A DNA stretch of 64,000 nucleotides, from assembly GCA_035384605.1 (NCBI GenBank), contig DAOOIV010000003.1, positions 75,792-139,791 on the forward strand, read 5' to 3'. The position numbers and the translations under genes were made by a program. Positions 1-9,054 of this stretch are shown here, piece by piece (position 1 is the first letter of the stretch; each line of letters opens with the position of its first letter). The notes under the pieces were generated by a model. It searched no databases, had not been told where the DNA came from, and was given only the letters and a program-made list of their open reading frames with translations. This DNA comes from Phycisphaerae bacterium. GTDB lineage: Bacteria; Planctomycetota; Phycisphaerae; UBA1845; PWPN01.

Positions 1-1
1 T

Positions 2-1906
2 GCAAACGGCATCGGAGTCGCCGGCCAATACCACGGCGCGATCCAGCCAAACACGTGGTATCGCGTGGCGGTCACGGTCGATCTCACCACGCTGACGATG
101 GCCAAGTACATCAACGGCTCCCTCGTCGGGGTCCAGTCGCTCGCGGACTCGCTGGATGGCCGGTGGTCCCTCTACTCCACCAACACTGCCCCCGATTGGC
201 TGCTCCTGTTCGCAGACAACGACAATGACACGAAGACCGGCTATGTGAACAGCATTCAGTTCCGCGACTACGTCATGTCCGCCCCCGAGATCGCCGAGCT
301 CGGCGGCCCCAGTGCTAATGGCATACCCCTTCCGGTGGCCCCGACGAACCTGCAACTGGTGAGCCCCAACGGCGGCGAGTACTGGCCGGCCGGCTCCACA
401 CAGGTCGTCTCCTGGACCGTGACGGACCCGAGCGGCGTCGTCAACGTCGAACTGTACGACGGGGCCTCGCTACGGGCCCCACTGGGACAGGCGCCCATGG
501 TTGACGGTCGGTTCGACTGGTCCATCTCGCCGTACCTGGGTGATTCTGCAGATTATCGCGTGAAGCTTTCCGCAGCCGCGTTTCCCGCCGTCTCGGACGC
601 CTCCGACGCACCCTTCGAAGTCTATGGATCCGCGCCCGAACCCACGGTCATCACCAAGTTGCCGATGCTGCAAGACGCACGCCCGGACGCGATGAATCTC
701 ATCTGGGAAACGAGCAGCTTCGGGAACCCCAATCGGGTCGATTTCGGCCTGAACGACGTGTCAGAGAACACGATCGCCAACGTGTCGACTCAGCAGCTCG
801 ATGCCACCCACTTCGTACACGCGGCCACGATTCAGCCCCTGCAGATCGAGACGGTATACAAGTACCGCGTCCGCAGCGGGACTGCCACGTCACCGACGTT
901 CACGCTGCGCACTGCCCCACGGCCCGGCACTCCCATCAGGATAGTCTGGTTCGCCGATGAGCAGGACTACACGATCTTCCGGCAACAGGTTCCGCACATG
1001 GCCGCACGCAAGCCCGACCTCGTGCTGGCGGCCGGTGATCTGATGAACGACGGGGCAAGTATCGCCCAGTGGCAGGATTATTGGTTCGGCCCGCTGCAAC
1101 TGGGCAATCTGGCCCAGACCACGCCCGTCCTGTTCTGCAGAGGCAATCACGACGGTGAAGGCGCTCTGGCCTACGCCTACAGCGCGCTTCCGGGCAACGA
1201 GGCCTGGTTCGCCTTCACATATGGAAGCAGCCGCTTCATCTTCCTCGATACGAACATTGAGACCGCCGAGCAGACTGCCTGGCTCGAAAATGAACTCGCC
1301 TCAACGGAGGCTCAACGAGCTTCATTCCGCGTGGTTAGCTTTCACAAGCCTCCCTACACCGACTTGTGGGACGGTCCCGGATACAACGGCGAGGCTTTCG
1401 TCCGGGAGAACTGGGTGCCGCTATTCGAACAGTATAAGGTCGACGTCGTCGTGAGCGGTCACACGCACGCCTACCTGCGCGGCATGAACGACAATGTGAT
1501 GTACGTAATCGTCGGCGGCGCCGGTAACGTCGTCGACACCTACACCGGCTATGTCTGGGGCTTCTTCACGGTGAAACAGTCACTGCACCACTACGGCGTG
1601 ATGGAGGTTGACGGCTATGCCCTGACCTGGAATGCCTACGACGTGAACGACGTGCTCTTTGATTCGTACGGGCTCGCCAGCCAAACGCCGTTCTGCCCGG
1701 CCGACTTCGACGGTGACACGGACGTCGATGAAGACGACTTCGTCCTCTTCCGGCCGTGCTTGAGCGGGCCGCATGCCCCTCCCGCAGCGGACTGCTCGCA
1801 GGAAGACATCGACGCGGACGGCGACGTCGACCAGACGGACTACGGCCTGTTTCAGCGGTGTTACAGCGGAACGAACGAAGTTGCCGCCGCAAACTGCGCG
1901 CAGTGA
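2..1906 (+). CDS. Dockerin-tagged secreted metallophosphatase, 5' end outside window
   Basis: The frame is open to the left edge, so the start lies upstream; about 634 residues are visible. Order of parts: end of a LamG/concanavalin-like domain (to ~residue 100), an Ig/Ser-Thr-rich linker domain (SPNGGEYWPAG, ~120), an FN3/purple-acid-phosphatase-N-like domain (~220-300), then a calcineurin-like phosphoesterase (~310-530) and two dockerin-like repeats (DFDGDTDVDEDDF, DIDADGDVDQTDY). Metal-binding motifs seen: LAAGDLMND, CRGNHDGEG, VVSFHKPPY and SGHTHAYL. The first motif reads FADEQD rather than the usual DxH, nearer to purple acid phosphatases. It probably cleaves a phosphoester outside the cell; the substrate cannot be read. 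The dockerin-like end suggests attachment to a surface or another protein, but no cohesin is visible here. Confidence 0.85.
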   Translation, partial: ANGIGVAGQYHGAIQPNTWYRVAVTVDLTTLTMAKYINGSLVGVQSLADSLDGRWSLYSTNTAPDWLLLFADNDNDTKTGYVNSIQFRDYVMSAPEIAELGGPSANGIPLPVAPTNLQLVSPNGGEYWPAGSTQVVSWTVTDPSGVVNVELYDGASLRAPLGQAPMVDGRFDWSISPYLGDSADYRVKLSAAAFPAVSDASDAPFEVYGSAPEPTVITKLPMLQDARPDAMNLIWETSSFGNPNRVDFGLNDVSENTIANVSTQQLDATHFVHAATIQPLQIETVYKYRVRSGTATSPTFTLRTAPRPGTPIRIVWFADEQDYTIFRQQVPHMAARKPDLVLAAGDLMNDGASIAQWQDYWFGPLQLGNLAQTTPVLFCRGNHDGEGALAYAYSALPGNEAWFAFTYGSSRFIFLDTNIETAEQTAWLENELASTEAQRASFRVVSFHKPPYTDLWDGPGYNGEAFVRENWVPLFEQYKVDVVVSGHTHAYLRGMNDNVMYVIVGGAGNVVDTYTGYVWGFFTVKQSLHHYGVMEVDGYALTWNAYDVNDVLFDSYGLASQTPFCPADFDGDTDVDEDDFVLFRPCLSGPHAPPAADCSQEDIDADGDVDQTDYGLFQRCYSGTNEVAAANCAQ

Positions 1907-1921
1907 GCGGCGCGGTCACCG

Positions 1922-3886
1922 TTATTCCCGGATGGTCGGAAATTCGGTGATCCTCAGCCGGGTGCAGCCATAAGGGATGAGTTCCAGATCGACTATCGGC
2001 TCGTTTGAGAACACGGGACTCACAGGCGGATCGCCCGCGGAGTTGTGCTCCAGGTCCCAGCCGGGGATGGCCCTGCCCCTGACTTTCAGCGTCACGGGTG
2101 CGACGCCCTGCGCGAAGGGGATCTTGCCGACGGTCCGGGTAACAACGGAGACCGATTGCTCGGGGCTGTTGCGATCGAGAAGCAGGCCATAGTTCCAGGG
2201 CGTCGTCGGATAGACCGCCCAGTCGTTGACAGGAAACTTGTCATGATGCGATCTCAGCCTCTCATATCGCTCGCCGATTTTGAGCGAGAAGCAGAGCGGC
2301 CCCCTGAGGATCGCGACCGAGTTGTTGTATCGGGTCTCGGTGCGCAGCTTCATCGGCAGCGAAATCGTAACCGCCTCGCCAGGGTCCCACGTCCTGTCTA
2401 CGACGGCGAATCGCCCTGCTTCCACTGGGGTCTCCGTGCCTCCACATGCGACCCGGGCACCCGTCGCCCAGACAGGAATGCGCAGATGAAGCGGAAACCG
2501 GGTGGGGCGAGACGATTCGAATACGAGTCGAACGACCCCGTCAAACGGATACGCGGTTTCCTCGGAAATGCTCACCTTCTCGCCCTCGGCCACCTTGGCC
2601 GTGACCTTGCACGGTCCGTAGGCGACTGCGGCAAGTCCCTGATCGTGTGTGGCCATCCAAAGGTGCGACACGAATTTCGGCCAGCCTTGGTGCATGTTGG
2701 CCGTGCAGCATCCGTAGTTCGGCTCCAGACCGTATATGTTCGATGTGTCGTCGTTCCCGTGGCTCCATTGCCGCTTGGCGATTGTACACAGCACCTGGTT
2801 GGCCTGCTGGTCGAACTGATGAGCCCAGTAATCCGGCATGCACGTACCGGGGTTGGCGTTGTACGCCAGTCGCTCGAGTCGATCGGCGAAGGCAACGTCC
2901 CCGAGGACCTCGACCAGCTTCTCCATGGAGAACATATACTCGACAACGCCGCACAACTCCGTGCCCTGCGTCGGTCGCTTTCCCGACAGGTGCTCGTCAC
3001 CGCCGAACCCGCCGGCGACCTGCCCGTGATGCTCATCCAGGCTTGCAATGCCCCGAAACGTCGCCTGCCGGTCGCGCTCGTCGCCGGATCGCAGGTACCA
3101 CAGAGCCGGGTTTTTGACCGCCATGGCGTTGTTGACATCATGCGTGAAGTGTGTGTATTTGAGCCCCTGCTTCAGGGCCTCTGTAGTATAGGGGAAGTCC
3201 AGGAAAAACGGTGTCCAGTCAAAGCAGCTCGCGTGAATCGAGTCTGCTGCCTTGAGAATCTCCGCGTCGCCGGTTCGGTTGTACAACCAGAATGCGCTGA
3301 CAACATTCTCCATGGCCCTCACTCCGCGCCATTCGGTGTCGGGCCAGTCGGGCGGCGTGCGGTTGATGTATTTGAAGTAGTTTGTAAGCAATGCGATCAC
3401 CCGCTCGTCGCCCGTGGCTTCGTGATATTGCGTGAGGGCTTTCATGGCAACGGCGAGCGGCCAACGGTCCTTGTTTTGGGCCGGGCCAAACCAACCATCC
3501 GGCTGCCCGCTCGCCAGAATCCAATCGATCCACACCTTGACCTTGCCGATCAGGCGCGCGTCGTCCAGTTCGTACGCCAGCGGAACCAGGCCGTCGAGAT
3601 AGTACGGCCCCCGCTCCCAGCCGTCGCCCGTTCCGCCCTTCCAGGCCGACCGGGCCAGATCGGGCCAGAATTCGTCCAGGTGCCCCGTGAGTCCTTCTGC
3701 CTGGATACGAAGCTGATCGCGCAACCAGCCCTGCGGTTTCACGGCCCCCAAGGGCAGTTCAACAAACCGAGTCTGCCTGAGCGGAGGGCGGCTTGATGGG
3801 TAATGTCTGTTTGCAACCTGCCCCCTCGCCACAGAGACCAGGGGCGGCAACACCAGAACAACGAAGGCGAGTATCAGGCGATTCAT
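1922..3886 (-). CDS. GH127-like (DUF1680) beta-L-arabinofuranosidase family protein
   Basis: Start chosen at the ATG at 3886 (aagga 8 bases upstream, then a signal peptide MNRLILAFVVLVLPPLVSVARG); an in-frame start 12 codons earlier has no ribosome site. The mature protein has the GH127 (alpha/alpha)6 fold signature. The family's zinc/cysteine active site is recognisable: E-L-C near residues 310-312 and a CC pair near 392-393 (YGCCTANMH), with spacing like that of HypBA1, where one Cys is the nucleophile. Likely secreted and acting on arabinofuranosyl or related side chains of plant polysaccharides; substrate inferred from family only. It is divergent from the gene at 3959 across 72 bp, so the two may share control. 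Confidence 0.85.
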   Translation of the reverse strand: MNRLILAFVVLVLPPLVSVARGQVANRHYPSSRPPLRQTRFVELPLGAVKPQGWLRDQLRIQAEGLTGHLDEFWPDLARSAWKGGTGDGWERGPYYLDGLVPLAYELDDARLIGKVKVWIDWILASGQPDGWFGPAQNKDRWPLAVAMKALTQYHEATGDERVIALLTNYFKYINRTPPDWPDTEWRGVRAMENVVSAFWLYNRTGDAEILKAADSIHASCFDWTPFFLDFPYTTEALKQGLKYTHFTHDVNNAMAVKNPALWYLRSGDERDRQATFRGIASLDEHHGQVAGGFGGDEHLSGKRPTQGTELCGVVEYMFSMEKLVEVLGDVAFADRLERLAYNANPGTCMPDYWAHQFDQQANQVLCTIAKRQWSHGNDDTSNIYGLEPNYGCCTANMHQGWPKFVSHLWMATHDQGLAAVAYGPCKVTAKVAEGEKVSISEETAYPFDGVVRLVFESSRPTRFPLHLRIPVWATGARVACGGTETPVEAGRFAVVDRTWDPGEAVTISLPMKLRTETRYNNSVAILRGPLCFSLKIGERYERLRSHHDKFPVNDWAVYPTTPWNYGLLLDRNSPEQSVSVVTRTVGKIPFAQGVAPVTLKVRGRAIPGWDLEHNSAGDPPVSPVFSNEPIVDLELIPYGCTRLRITEFPTIRE

Positions 3887-3958
3887 CAATCCGTTCCTTG
3901 TGGCGGCTTTGCGGTAGTGCACTGTACCATATTGGTCACATTCTGCGGAGGATCACAC

Positions 3959-6577
3959 ATGCGAGCAAGGCGTTCGGCTTCCACGGTGCCCGTCGGGTTC
4001 AAGCCGGTTGGCTCAGACGTTCCGGACCTCATGCTGATGGCCGCGGCACTGGTCTGCCTGGTCACAGGGGCGGCCCGGGCCGCCGACGTTCTCAAACAGT
4101 ACTACGCTCACCCCACGGTCGAGGATGGCAACGGCGTCATCGCTCCCTGGTATCAGGGACAGAACGGCCAATTCGACGAACGAATGCAGATCGCCGTCGA
4201 TATCTACAAGCGATACCCCTGGACCAAGCCGGGTCAGGCCGTGATACCCGCTCCGCATATTGTCTACAACACGCACTGGAAGATCGACAACGACGGCACG
4301 ATATCGATTCCGCCGACGCAACCGTGGATGTGCGGCGACCTGAGCCAGAGGGCGTTCAGCATCATTCGCGGCCTCTCGGAGTACTACCGGTACAGCGGTG
4401 ACCCAATCGCCTTCGTATATGTTCCAATTACCGTGGACTACATTCTCGACTATTGCCTCACCGACCCGGACCATGCCTGGCCGAGTTTTCCAATCGCCAC
4501 CCCCACCAAGGGCATCGGATACCGGAAAGCCGATCCCAATGTACCGAATCAGTTGGATCTCTGCGCGTACGTTGGCCTTGAAGTATTGCGGGCGCACAAG
4601 CTTCTGGGCAACGAACGCTACCTGCAAGCCGCCAGGCACTGGGGCGACGTCTTCGCCGAAAAATGCAACTTCTCCGATCCGCAGATGCCGCCGTGGAGCC
4701 GCTATATGAGCCCTGAATATATGCTCTGGTCCGATGAGCTTACCGGCAGCACGACGTTGATCACCGAGTTTCTTGATGCCCTGATCGACATGGGCTACGA
4801 AGGCAAGGACGGCTTGATCGTCAAGGCACGAGATGCCGGGCGTGCCTATGTGATCGATCAGATTCTGCCCCGCTGGATCGACAACGAGGCGTGGGGGCGG
4901 CACTACTGGGACGTCGAGGGCGACTGGATCTCGGGCGGCGCTTCCTGGATTTGCGGGTACTTCCTGGATCATCCGGAGGCCTTTCCAAATTGGCGGAACG
5001 ACGTCCGCAACATCCTGTCGCTTGTCTTCAATCGCAATTGTGTCGACCCGGCCTCCCGCGGCGAAGTCTACAGCGGCGCGTGGGCGTTTCCCGAGTCGTT
5101 TGTCTGTTGCGGAACTTCGTTGTCCTATAACCAATACACGTACGCGGCACCTTTGATACAGCTCGGAGAGCTGGCCGAAGACGAGTGGGCACGCGAGGTC
5201 GGGCGACGGATGCTCATGATGGCGACTTACGACAGCCGCGAGAACGGCGTCGTCCTGGACGGACTGGCGGGCAACGTGGTCGCAGCGGCCGACTGGCTCA
5301 ATCTGGCCCATCCCTGGCCCCTGTGCCAGATTCTTGCGGCCATGGCCTGGCGTCCCGAAACCTACGGCCCCAGCCGCGAAAACCACGTGATGCGAACAAA
5401 GTCCGTGGTCACGTCTGTCAACTACGATAAGGGTGTGGTCCGCTACTCGACGTTCGATGCCCCGGCGGGCAACATCGATGTCTTGCGGCTCGCTTTCGAG
5501 CCGCAGTCGGTATCAGCGGACGGTAAGGCATTGGCAAAACGCGCCGACCTGAAGGAAAACGGCTTTACGGCTGAACGACTGCCCGACGGCGACTGCATCG
5601 TGAGCATCCGTCACGACGGAGCCAAGAATGTCAGTGTCCGCGGTGATGACCCGCAGGAAGTCGCCAACGACGATGCCTTCTCATACACCGGGCAGTGGAG
5701 CACGGTTCGGATGGACGGAGCCCGGGAGGGCTCGCTGCACGTGGCAACTGACGCGGGCGCGGCGCTGACGTTCACATTCACGGGAAACCAGTTCCGTCTG
5801 ATCGGGACAGTCGACGACAAGGGCGGACTGGCGGATGTGTACATCGACGGGCAGAAGCAGATGGCCCCGCTCGACTGCTGGAATCCCAAGCCCAGGCACC
5901 AGCAGCTCATCTACCGCAAGGGAGGACTGGCCGATGGGAAGCACGAAATCCGAATCGTTGCCAGAGGCGAGAAGAACCCGCTGTCTGCCGGCTCCGGCAT
6001 CTATGTGGACGGAATCCAGTATTCGGCCGCGACGGGCAAGAGCAATTTCGGTGAGGGCGGCGGCCCTACCACCGCACAAAGACTGATCCTCGGTTACACG
6101 GGCCGAAACGACTACGTCGATTCGCAGGGCCGTTCCTGGCGGCCTGGAACCGAGTTCGTCGTACGTCTCGGGGCCTCGGTGGACGCCGTCGCCCGCACGT
6201 GGTTCACCGATCGCCGGAGCTTGTACATCGGTAACACGCCGGACCCGGAACTCTATCGCTACGGCGTCCATGCCCAGGAATTCTGCGTGAACCTGACGGT
6301 CGGCCCGGGCCGGTATCGTGTGGGCCTGCACTTCGCAGACACAAACACGAGGAGCATCCTTCGCGTGTTGGTCAACGATGAGCAGGTGATCGAGAAGATG
6401 AAGATCGCCGAGGCCGCGGGGGGAATCTTCCGGGCGTGCAATCGTTGGTTCGGCGGCATCAGTCCCAAGAACGGCGTGATCGAGATCCGATTCATCGGTT
6501 GCGACAAGACGGAAGCCTGTGCCCAGGCGATCGAGGTGGAGCCCGAGGCTACGGATTCCGGCAACGGCGGTTCGTGA
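3959..6577 (+). CDS. Secreted six-hairpin glycosidase-like protein with malectin domain
   Basis: Start taken at 3959 because ggagg lies 7 bases upstream; a longer open frame to 3803 runs into the divergent gene. About 872 residues: an N-terminal hydrophobic signal region, a helical (alpha/alpha)6-toroid-like catalytic region (~30-520), a beta-sandwich with a YTGQW...YIDG pattern (~565-690) resembling carbohydrate-binding modules, and a C-terminal malectin-like domain (~710-865: LGYTGRNDYVD ... YRVGLHFADTN). The helical region is not assigned to a numbered GH or PL family from motifs alone. Secreted carbohydrate-active function is inferred from architecture and from its neighbours: GH127 divergent, GH5 starting 9 bp downstream. 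Confidence 0.7.
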   Translation: MRARRSASTVPVGFKPVGSDVPDLMLMAAALVCLVTGAARAADVLKQYYAHPTVEDGNGVIAPWYQGQNGQFDERMQIAVDIYKRYPWTKPGQAVIPAPHIVYNTHWKIDNDGTISIPPTQPWMCGDLSQRAFSIIRGLSEYYRYSGDPIAFVYVPITVDYILDYCLTDPDHAWPSFPIATPTKGIGYRKADPNVPNQLDLCAYVGLEVLRAHKLLGNERYLQAARHWGDVFAEKCNFSDPQMPPWSRYMSPEYMLWSDELTGSTTLITEFLDALIDMGYEGKDGLIVKARDAGRAYVIDQILPRWIDNEAWGRHYWDVEGDWISGGASWICGYFLDHPEAFPNWRNDVRNILSLVFNRNCVDPASRGEVYSGAWAFPESFVCCGTSLSYNQYTYAAPLIQLGELAEDEWAREVGRRMLMMATYDSRENGVVLDGLAGNVVAAADWLNLAHPWPLCQILAAMAWRPETYGPSRENHVMRTKSVVTSVNYDKGVVRYSTFDAPAGNIDVLRLAFEPQSVSADGKALAKRADLKENGFTAERLPDGDCIVSIRHDGAKNVSVRGDDPQEVANDDAFSYTGQWSTVRMDGAREGSLHVATDAGAALTFTFTGNQFRLIGTVDDKGGLADVYIDGQKQMAPLDCWNPKPRHQQLIYRKGGLADGKHEIRIVARGEKNPLSAGSGIYVDGIQYSAATGKSNFGEGGGPTTAQRLILGYTGRNDYVDSQGRSWRPGTEFVVRLGASVDAVARTWFTDRRSLYIGNTPDPELYRYGVHAQEFCVNLTVGPGRYRVGLHFADTNTRSILRVLVNDEQVIEKMKIAEAAGGIFRACNRWFGGISPKNGVIEIRFIGCDKTEACAQAIEVEPEATDSGNGGS

Positions 6578-6586
6578 AAGCTCCTC

Positions 6587-7744
6587 ATGTTGCGCGAACA
6601 CTCCTGTCATCGTGCCCTTCGGACCGCCGGCAGTGGTCTTGTCGCGGATCATATTCTGCGCTCGTGTCGTCGTGTCGCGCTCCTCATGGCAGTCCTGCTC
6701 GTCTTCCCGCTCACGACACTGTGTGCCGCATCCGGATCGCAGCCGGCCGACGGCAGACCCGCGCGCCTCTCGGTGCGCGGCACCGAGATTCTGAGGCCTG
6801 ATGGAAACCCGATTCACTTCCGGGGCTTCAACCTGCTCTGGTGGGTTCCCCCGACGGCACAGGACGTCGTCGATATCAAGGACTTGGGCGCCAACTGCGT
6901 GCGCTATCAATTTGGCTATGTCCCGTCAGGGCGGTTCGATCCCCGCCAACTCCGTTTCCTCAAGCGGCACGTGCGCTTGTTCACGTCGCAAGGGCTCTGG
7001 GTGATTCCCAATCTGCATACGTTCCATGCCGGCGGCCGGCCCGGCAGCGGCAATGTGTGGAACACACCCGACCTGCAGCAGGAGTTCCTGGACATGTGGA
7101 ACTACGTCCTCGACTTACTGAAGGATGAGCCGTTTATCGCCGCCTGGGAGCCGATGAATGAACCGCACGACGTGGACCGGACGGAACTGGCCCCTTGGTA
7201 CCGCGAGGTGATCGCCCACTTTCGCCGAAAGGATCCGCGGACGCCGATTGTCGTCGAAGGAGCCCAGTATTCGGGCCCCGAAGAACTCCTCGACTATCTC
7301 AAGCTCGACGAGCCCAACCTCATCTACTCATTCCATTTCTACTACCCCCACGAGTACACGCACATGCTGTCGCCGGAGAGCGAGCCGCTGCTCGAATACC
7401 CGGGCAAGTGGGGCAAAGCGGCCCTGGCCGAGAGGATGTCGACGGCGGTCCGTTTTCGCGATCGCCATCAGGTGCCGGTCTTCTGCGGGGAATGGGGCGT
7501 GAGAACCGGTGCGCCAGGCTACGTGCAGTGGCTCAAGGACGTCGGCAGTCTCCTCGAAGAGCACAAGATTCCGTGGGCGCACTGGGCGTGGGCCATGCAG
7601 AGGCACTGGCCGGTCAACGACACATTTGATCTGAACAGGCAGAAAACGGAGATCTATGGCGTGGTGTCGGCGATTCTGAGGAACGCGCTCTCGGGCGATC
7701 AGGCAAAACTCGACCACCGCAACGCCACGCGCCAGGCGGAGTAG
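6587..7744 (+). CDS. Glycoside hydrolase family 5 (cellulase-type) enzyme
   Basis: 385 residues, close to a bare GH5 (beta/alpha)8 catalytic domain. A signal segment (VALLMAVLLVFPLTTLCA) follows an unusually long basic N-terminus. Catalytic motifs: WEPMNEPHD (acid/base Glu near residue 191) and VFCGEWGV (nucleophile Glu near 301); also HFRGFNLLWW and NLHTFHAGG. It retains glycosidic bonds in a beta-1,4-linked glucan, mannan or glucoside; subfamily not decidable by eye. It begins 9 bp after the malectin-domain gene and is followed 35 bp later by a propeller glycosidase, so the three probably form one transcript. Confidence 0.85.
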   Translation: MLREHSCHRALRTAGSGLVADHILRSCRRVALLMAVLLVFPLTTLCAASGSQPADGRPARLSVRGTEILRPDGNPIHFRGFNLLWWVPPTAQDVVDIKDLGANCVRYQFGYVPSGRFDPRQLRFLKRHVRLFTSQGLWVIPNLHTFHAGGRPGSGNVWNTPDLQQEFLDMWNYVLDLLKDEPFIAAWEPMNEPHDVDRTELAPWYREVIAHFRRKDPRTPIVVEGAQYSGPEELLDYLKLDEPNLIYSFHFYYPHEYTHMLSPESEPLLEYPGKWGKAALAERMSTAVRFRDRHQVPVFCGEWGVRTGAPGYVQWLKDVGSLLEEHKIPWAHWAWAMQRHWPVNDTFDLNRQKTEIYGVVSAILRNALSGDQAKLDHRNATRQAE

Positions 7745-7779
7745 AAATGGCAAGTGTACATGCTGATTGAGGTACCGAC

Positions 7780-9000
7780 ATGCTCTCGATTCCTATGACG
7801 ATGATGGTTGCCGTTCTCACCACGGCGGAAACGCCGGAACCCACATTCACCATCCGTATGCCGTCAGAGAAGATCGGCTATCCCGGCGTCGAGTATTGGG
7901 GCGCTATCGACGGGCCGGACGGAAAGACACTGTGGTCCTTCGCCATCTACGCGGGCAAGGATGCCTGGACCATACCGCTGCGGGCGCCGGCGCCCGGCAC
8001 CTACCGGCTGACCCGCGTGGAGAAGCGGGCGGGTGACGGGCAAACCGACATCGAGCTTGCGGAGATCTCACCGCCCCAGATCGATGTCGCGAAAGCCCGG
8101 CAGACCGAGGCCCCCTCGCCCAAGACCCTGGTGGAGGCCGGAGAGTTCAAGAGAATCTTTGCCGCCGAGGAGCCGTGGTGCATCAACGATCACACCATCG
8201 TCCAAGGGCCCGACAACACGTGGCACCTGTTTGGCATCACCCACCCCAAGCCGCTGGATTTCTTCAAGGATCCCGGGCGGCGGCTTGCTCACGCAACCGC
8301 GACTTCGCTGCTGCAAGACCCCTGGCAGGCTCAGCCGCCGGCCGTAACTGCCGATTGGGAGAAATACAAGGAATACCTGCTCTGGGCCCCACACGTCATT
8401 CGAAGCAACTCGATCTACTACATGTTCGTCTGTGCCGGGGACAAAGACACACACAAGTACCGTATCCATCTGCTGACCTCGCCGGATCTCAAGTCATGGA
8501 TGCGGTCACCGGACAATCCGATGGTGGTGGATGGATTCGATGGGCGCGATCCGATGGTCCTGCGGGCGGAGAACCAATGGATCATGTACTACACCGCGAC
8601 AACCACACCTGATGGGGGCAACCACACCGTCGTGTGCGTCACCAGCAAGGATCTGACCCACTGGGGCGACCGCAAGGTTGTCTTCATTCACCCGAATGCG
8701 GGATCCTTCGGCGGGCCCACCGAATCCCCCTTTGTGGTCCGGCGAGGCCGGCACTATTACCTGTTCGTATGCGACAACGATTGGACCCATGTCTACCTGT
8801 CCCGCGACCCGTTCCATTGGGACATCGAACAGCGCGTCGGACGGATCCGGTCGCACGCCTCGGAGGTCGTCCGCGACGCCGAGGGGAAGTGGTACATCAC
8901 GCATGCCGGCTGGATGAGCGGACCGGTGTCGATCGCGCCGCTCAAATGGAAGGATGATCTCGACGAAACACCGTCGAGTATCCCGCCCGCCTTCAAGTAA
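7780..9000 (+). CDS. Five-bladed propeller glycosidase (GH43/GH117/GH32-like)
   Basis: 406 residues with a short hydrophobic N-terminus and a gagg ribosome site 7 bases before the ATG. After a small beta-rich domain (~20-120) comes a five-bladed propeller. Blade motifs typical of clan GH-F/GH-J-like enzymes are visible: CINDHTIV (candidate catalytic Asp near 137), LLWAPHVIR, GRDPMVLR (Asp near 258), TESPFVVRRG (Glu near 315) and HASEVV. It probably removes a terminal sugar from an oligosaccharide; exact family and substrate unresolved. Last gene of the + strand sugar-enzyme run, converging on the mannan operon. Confidence 0.75.
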   Translation: MLSIPMTMMVAVLTTAETPEPTFTIRMPSEKIGYPGVEYWGAIDGPDGKTLWSFAIYAGKDAWTIPLRAPAPGTYRLTRVEKRAGDGQTDIELAEISPPQIDVAKARQTEAPSPKTLVEAGEFKRIFAAEEPWCINDHTIVQGPDNTWHLFGITHPKPLDFFKDPGRRLAHATATSLLQDPWQAQPPAVTADWEKYKEYLLWAPHVIRSNSIYYMFVCAGDKDTHKYRIHLLTSPDLKSWMRSPDNPMVVDGFDGRDPMVLRAENQWIMYYTATTTPDGGNHTVVCVTSKDLTHWGDRKVVFIHPNAGSFGGPTESPFVVRRGRHYYLFVCDNDWTHVYLSRDPFHWDIEQRVGRIRSHASEVVRDAEGKWYITHAGWMSGPVSIAPLKWKDDLDETPSSIPPAFK

Positions 9001-9054
9001 CCAGGACCTGACACGGCGAAGAGCGTTCGGCCCCATCGAGGCACGGCAACCCTG

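Noticed and set aside
2045..3796. 583-codon + strand open frame opposite the GH127-like gene
   Set aside because: It is the antisense of a clearly recognisable enzyme, has no signal or domain of its own, and arises from high GC content.
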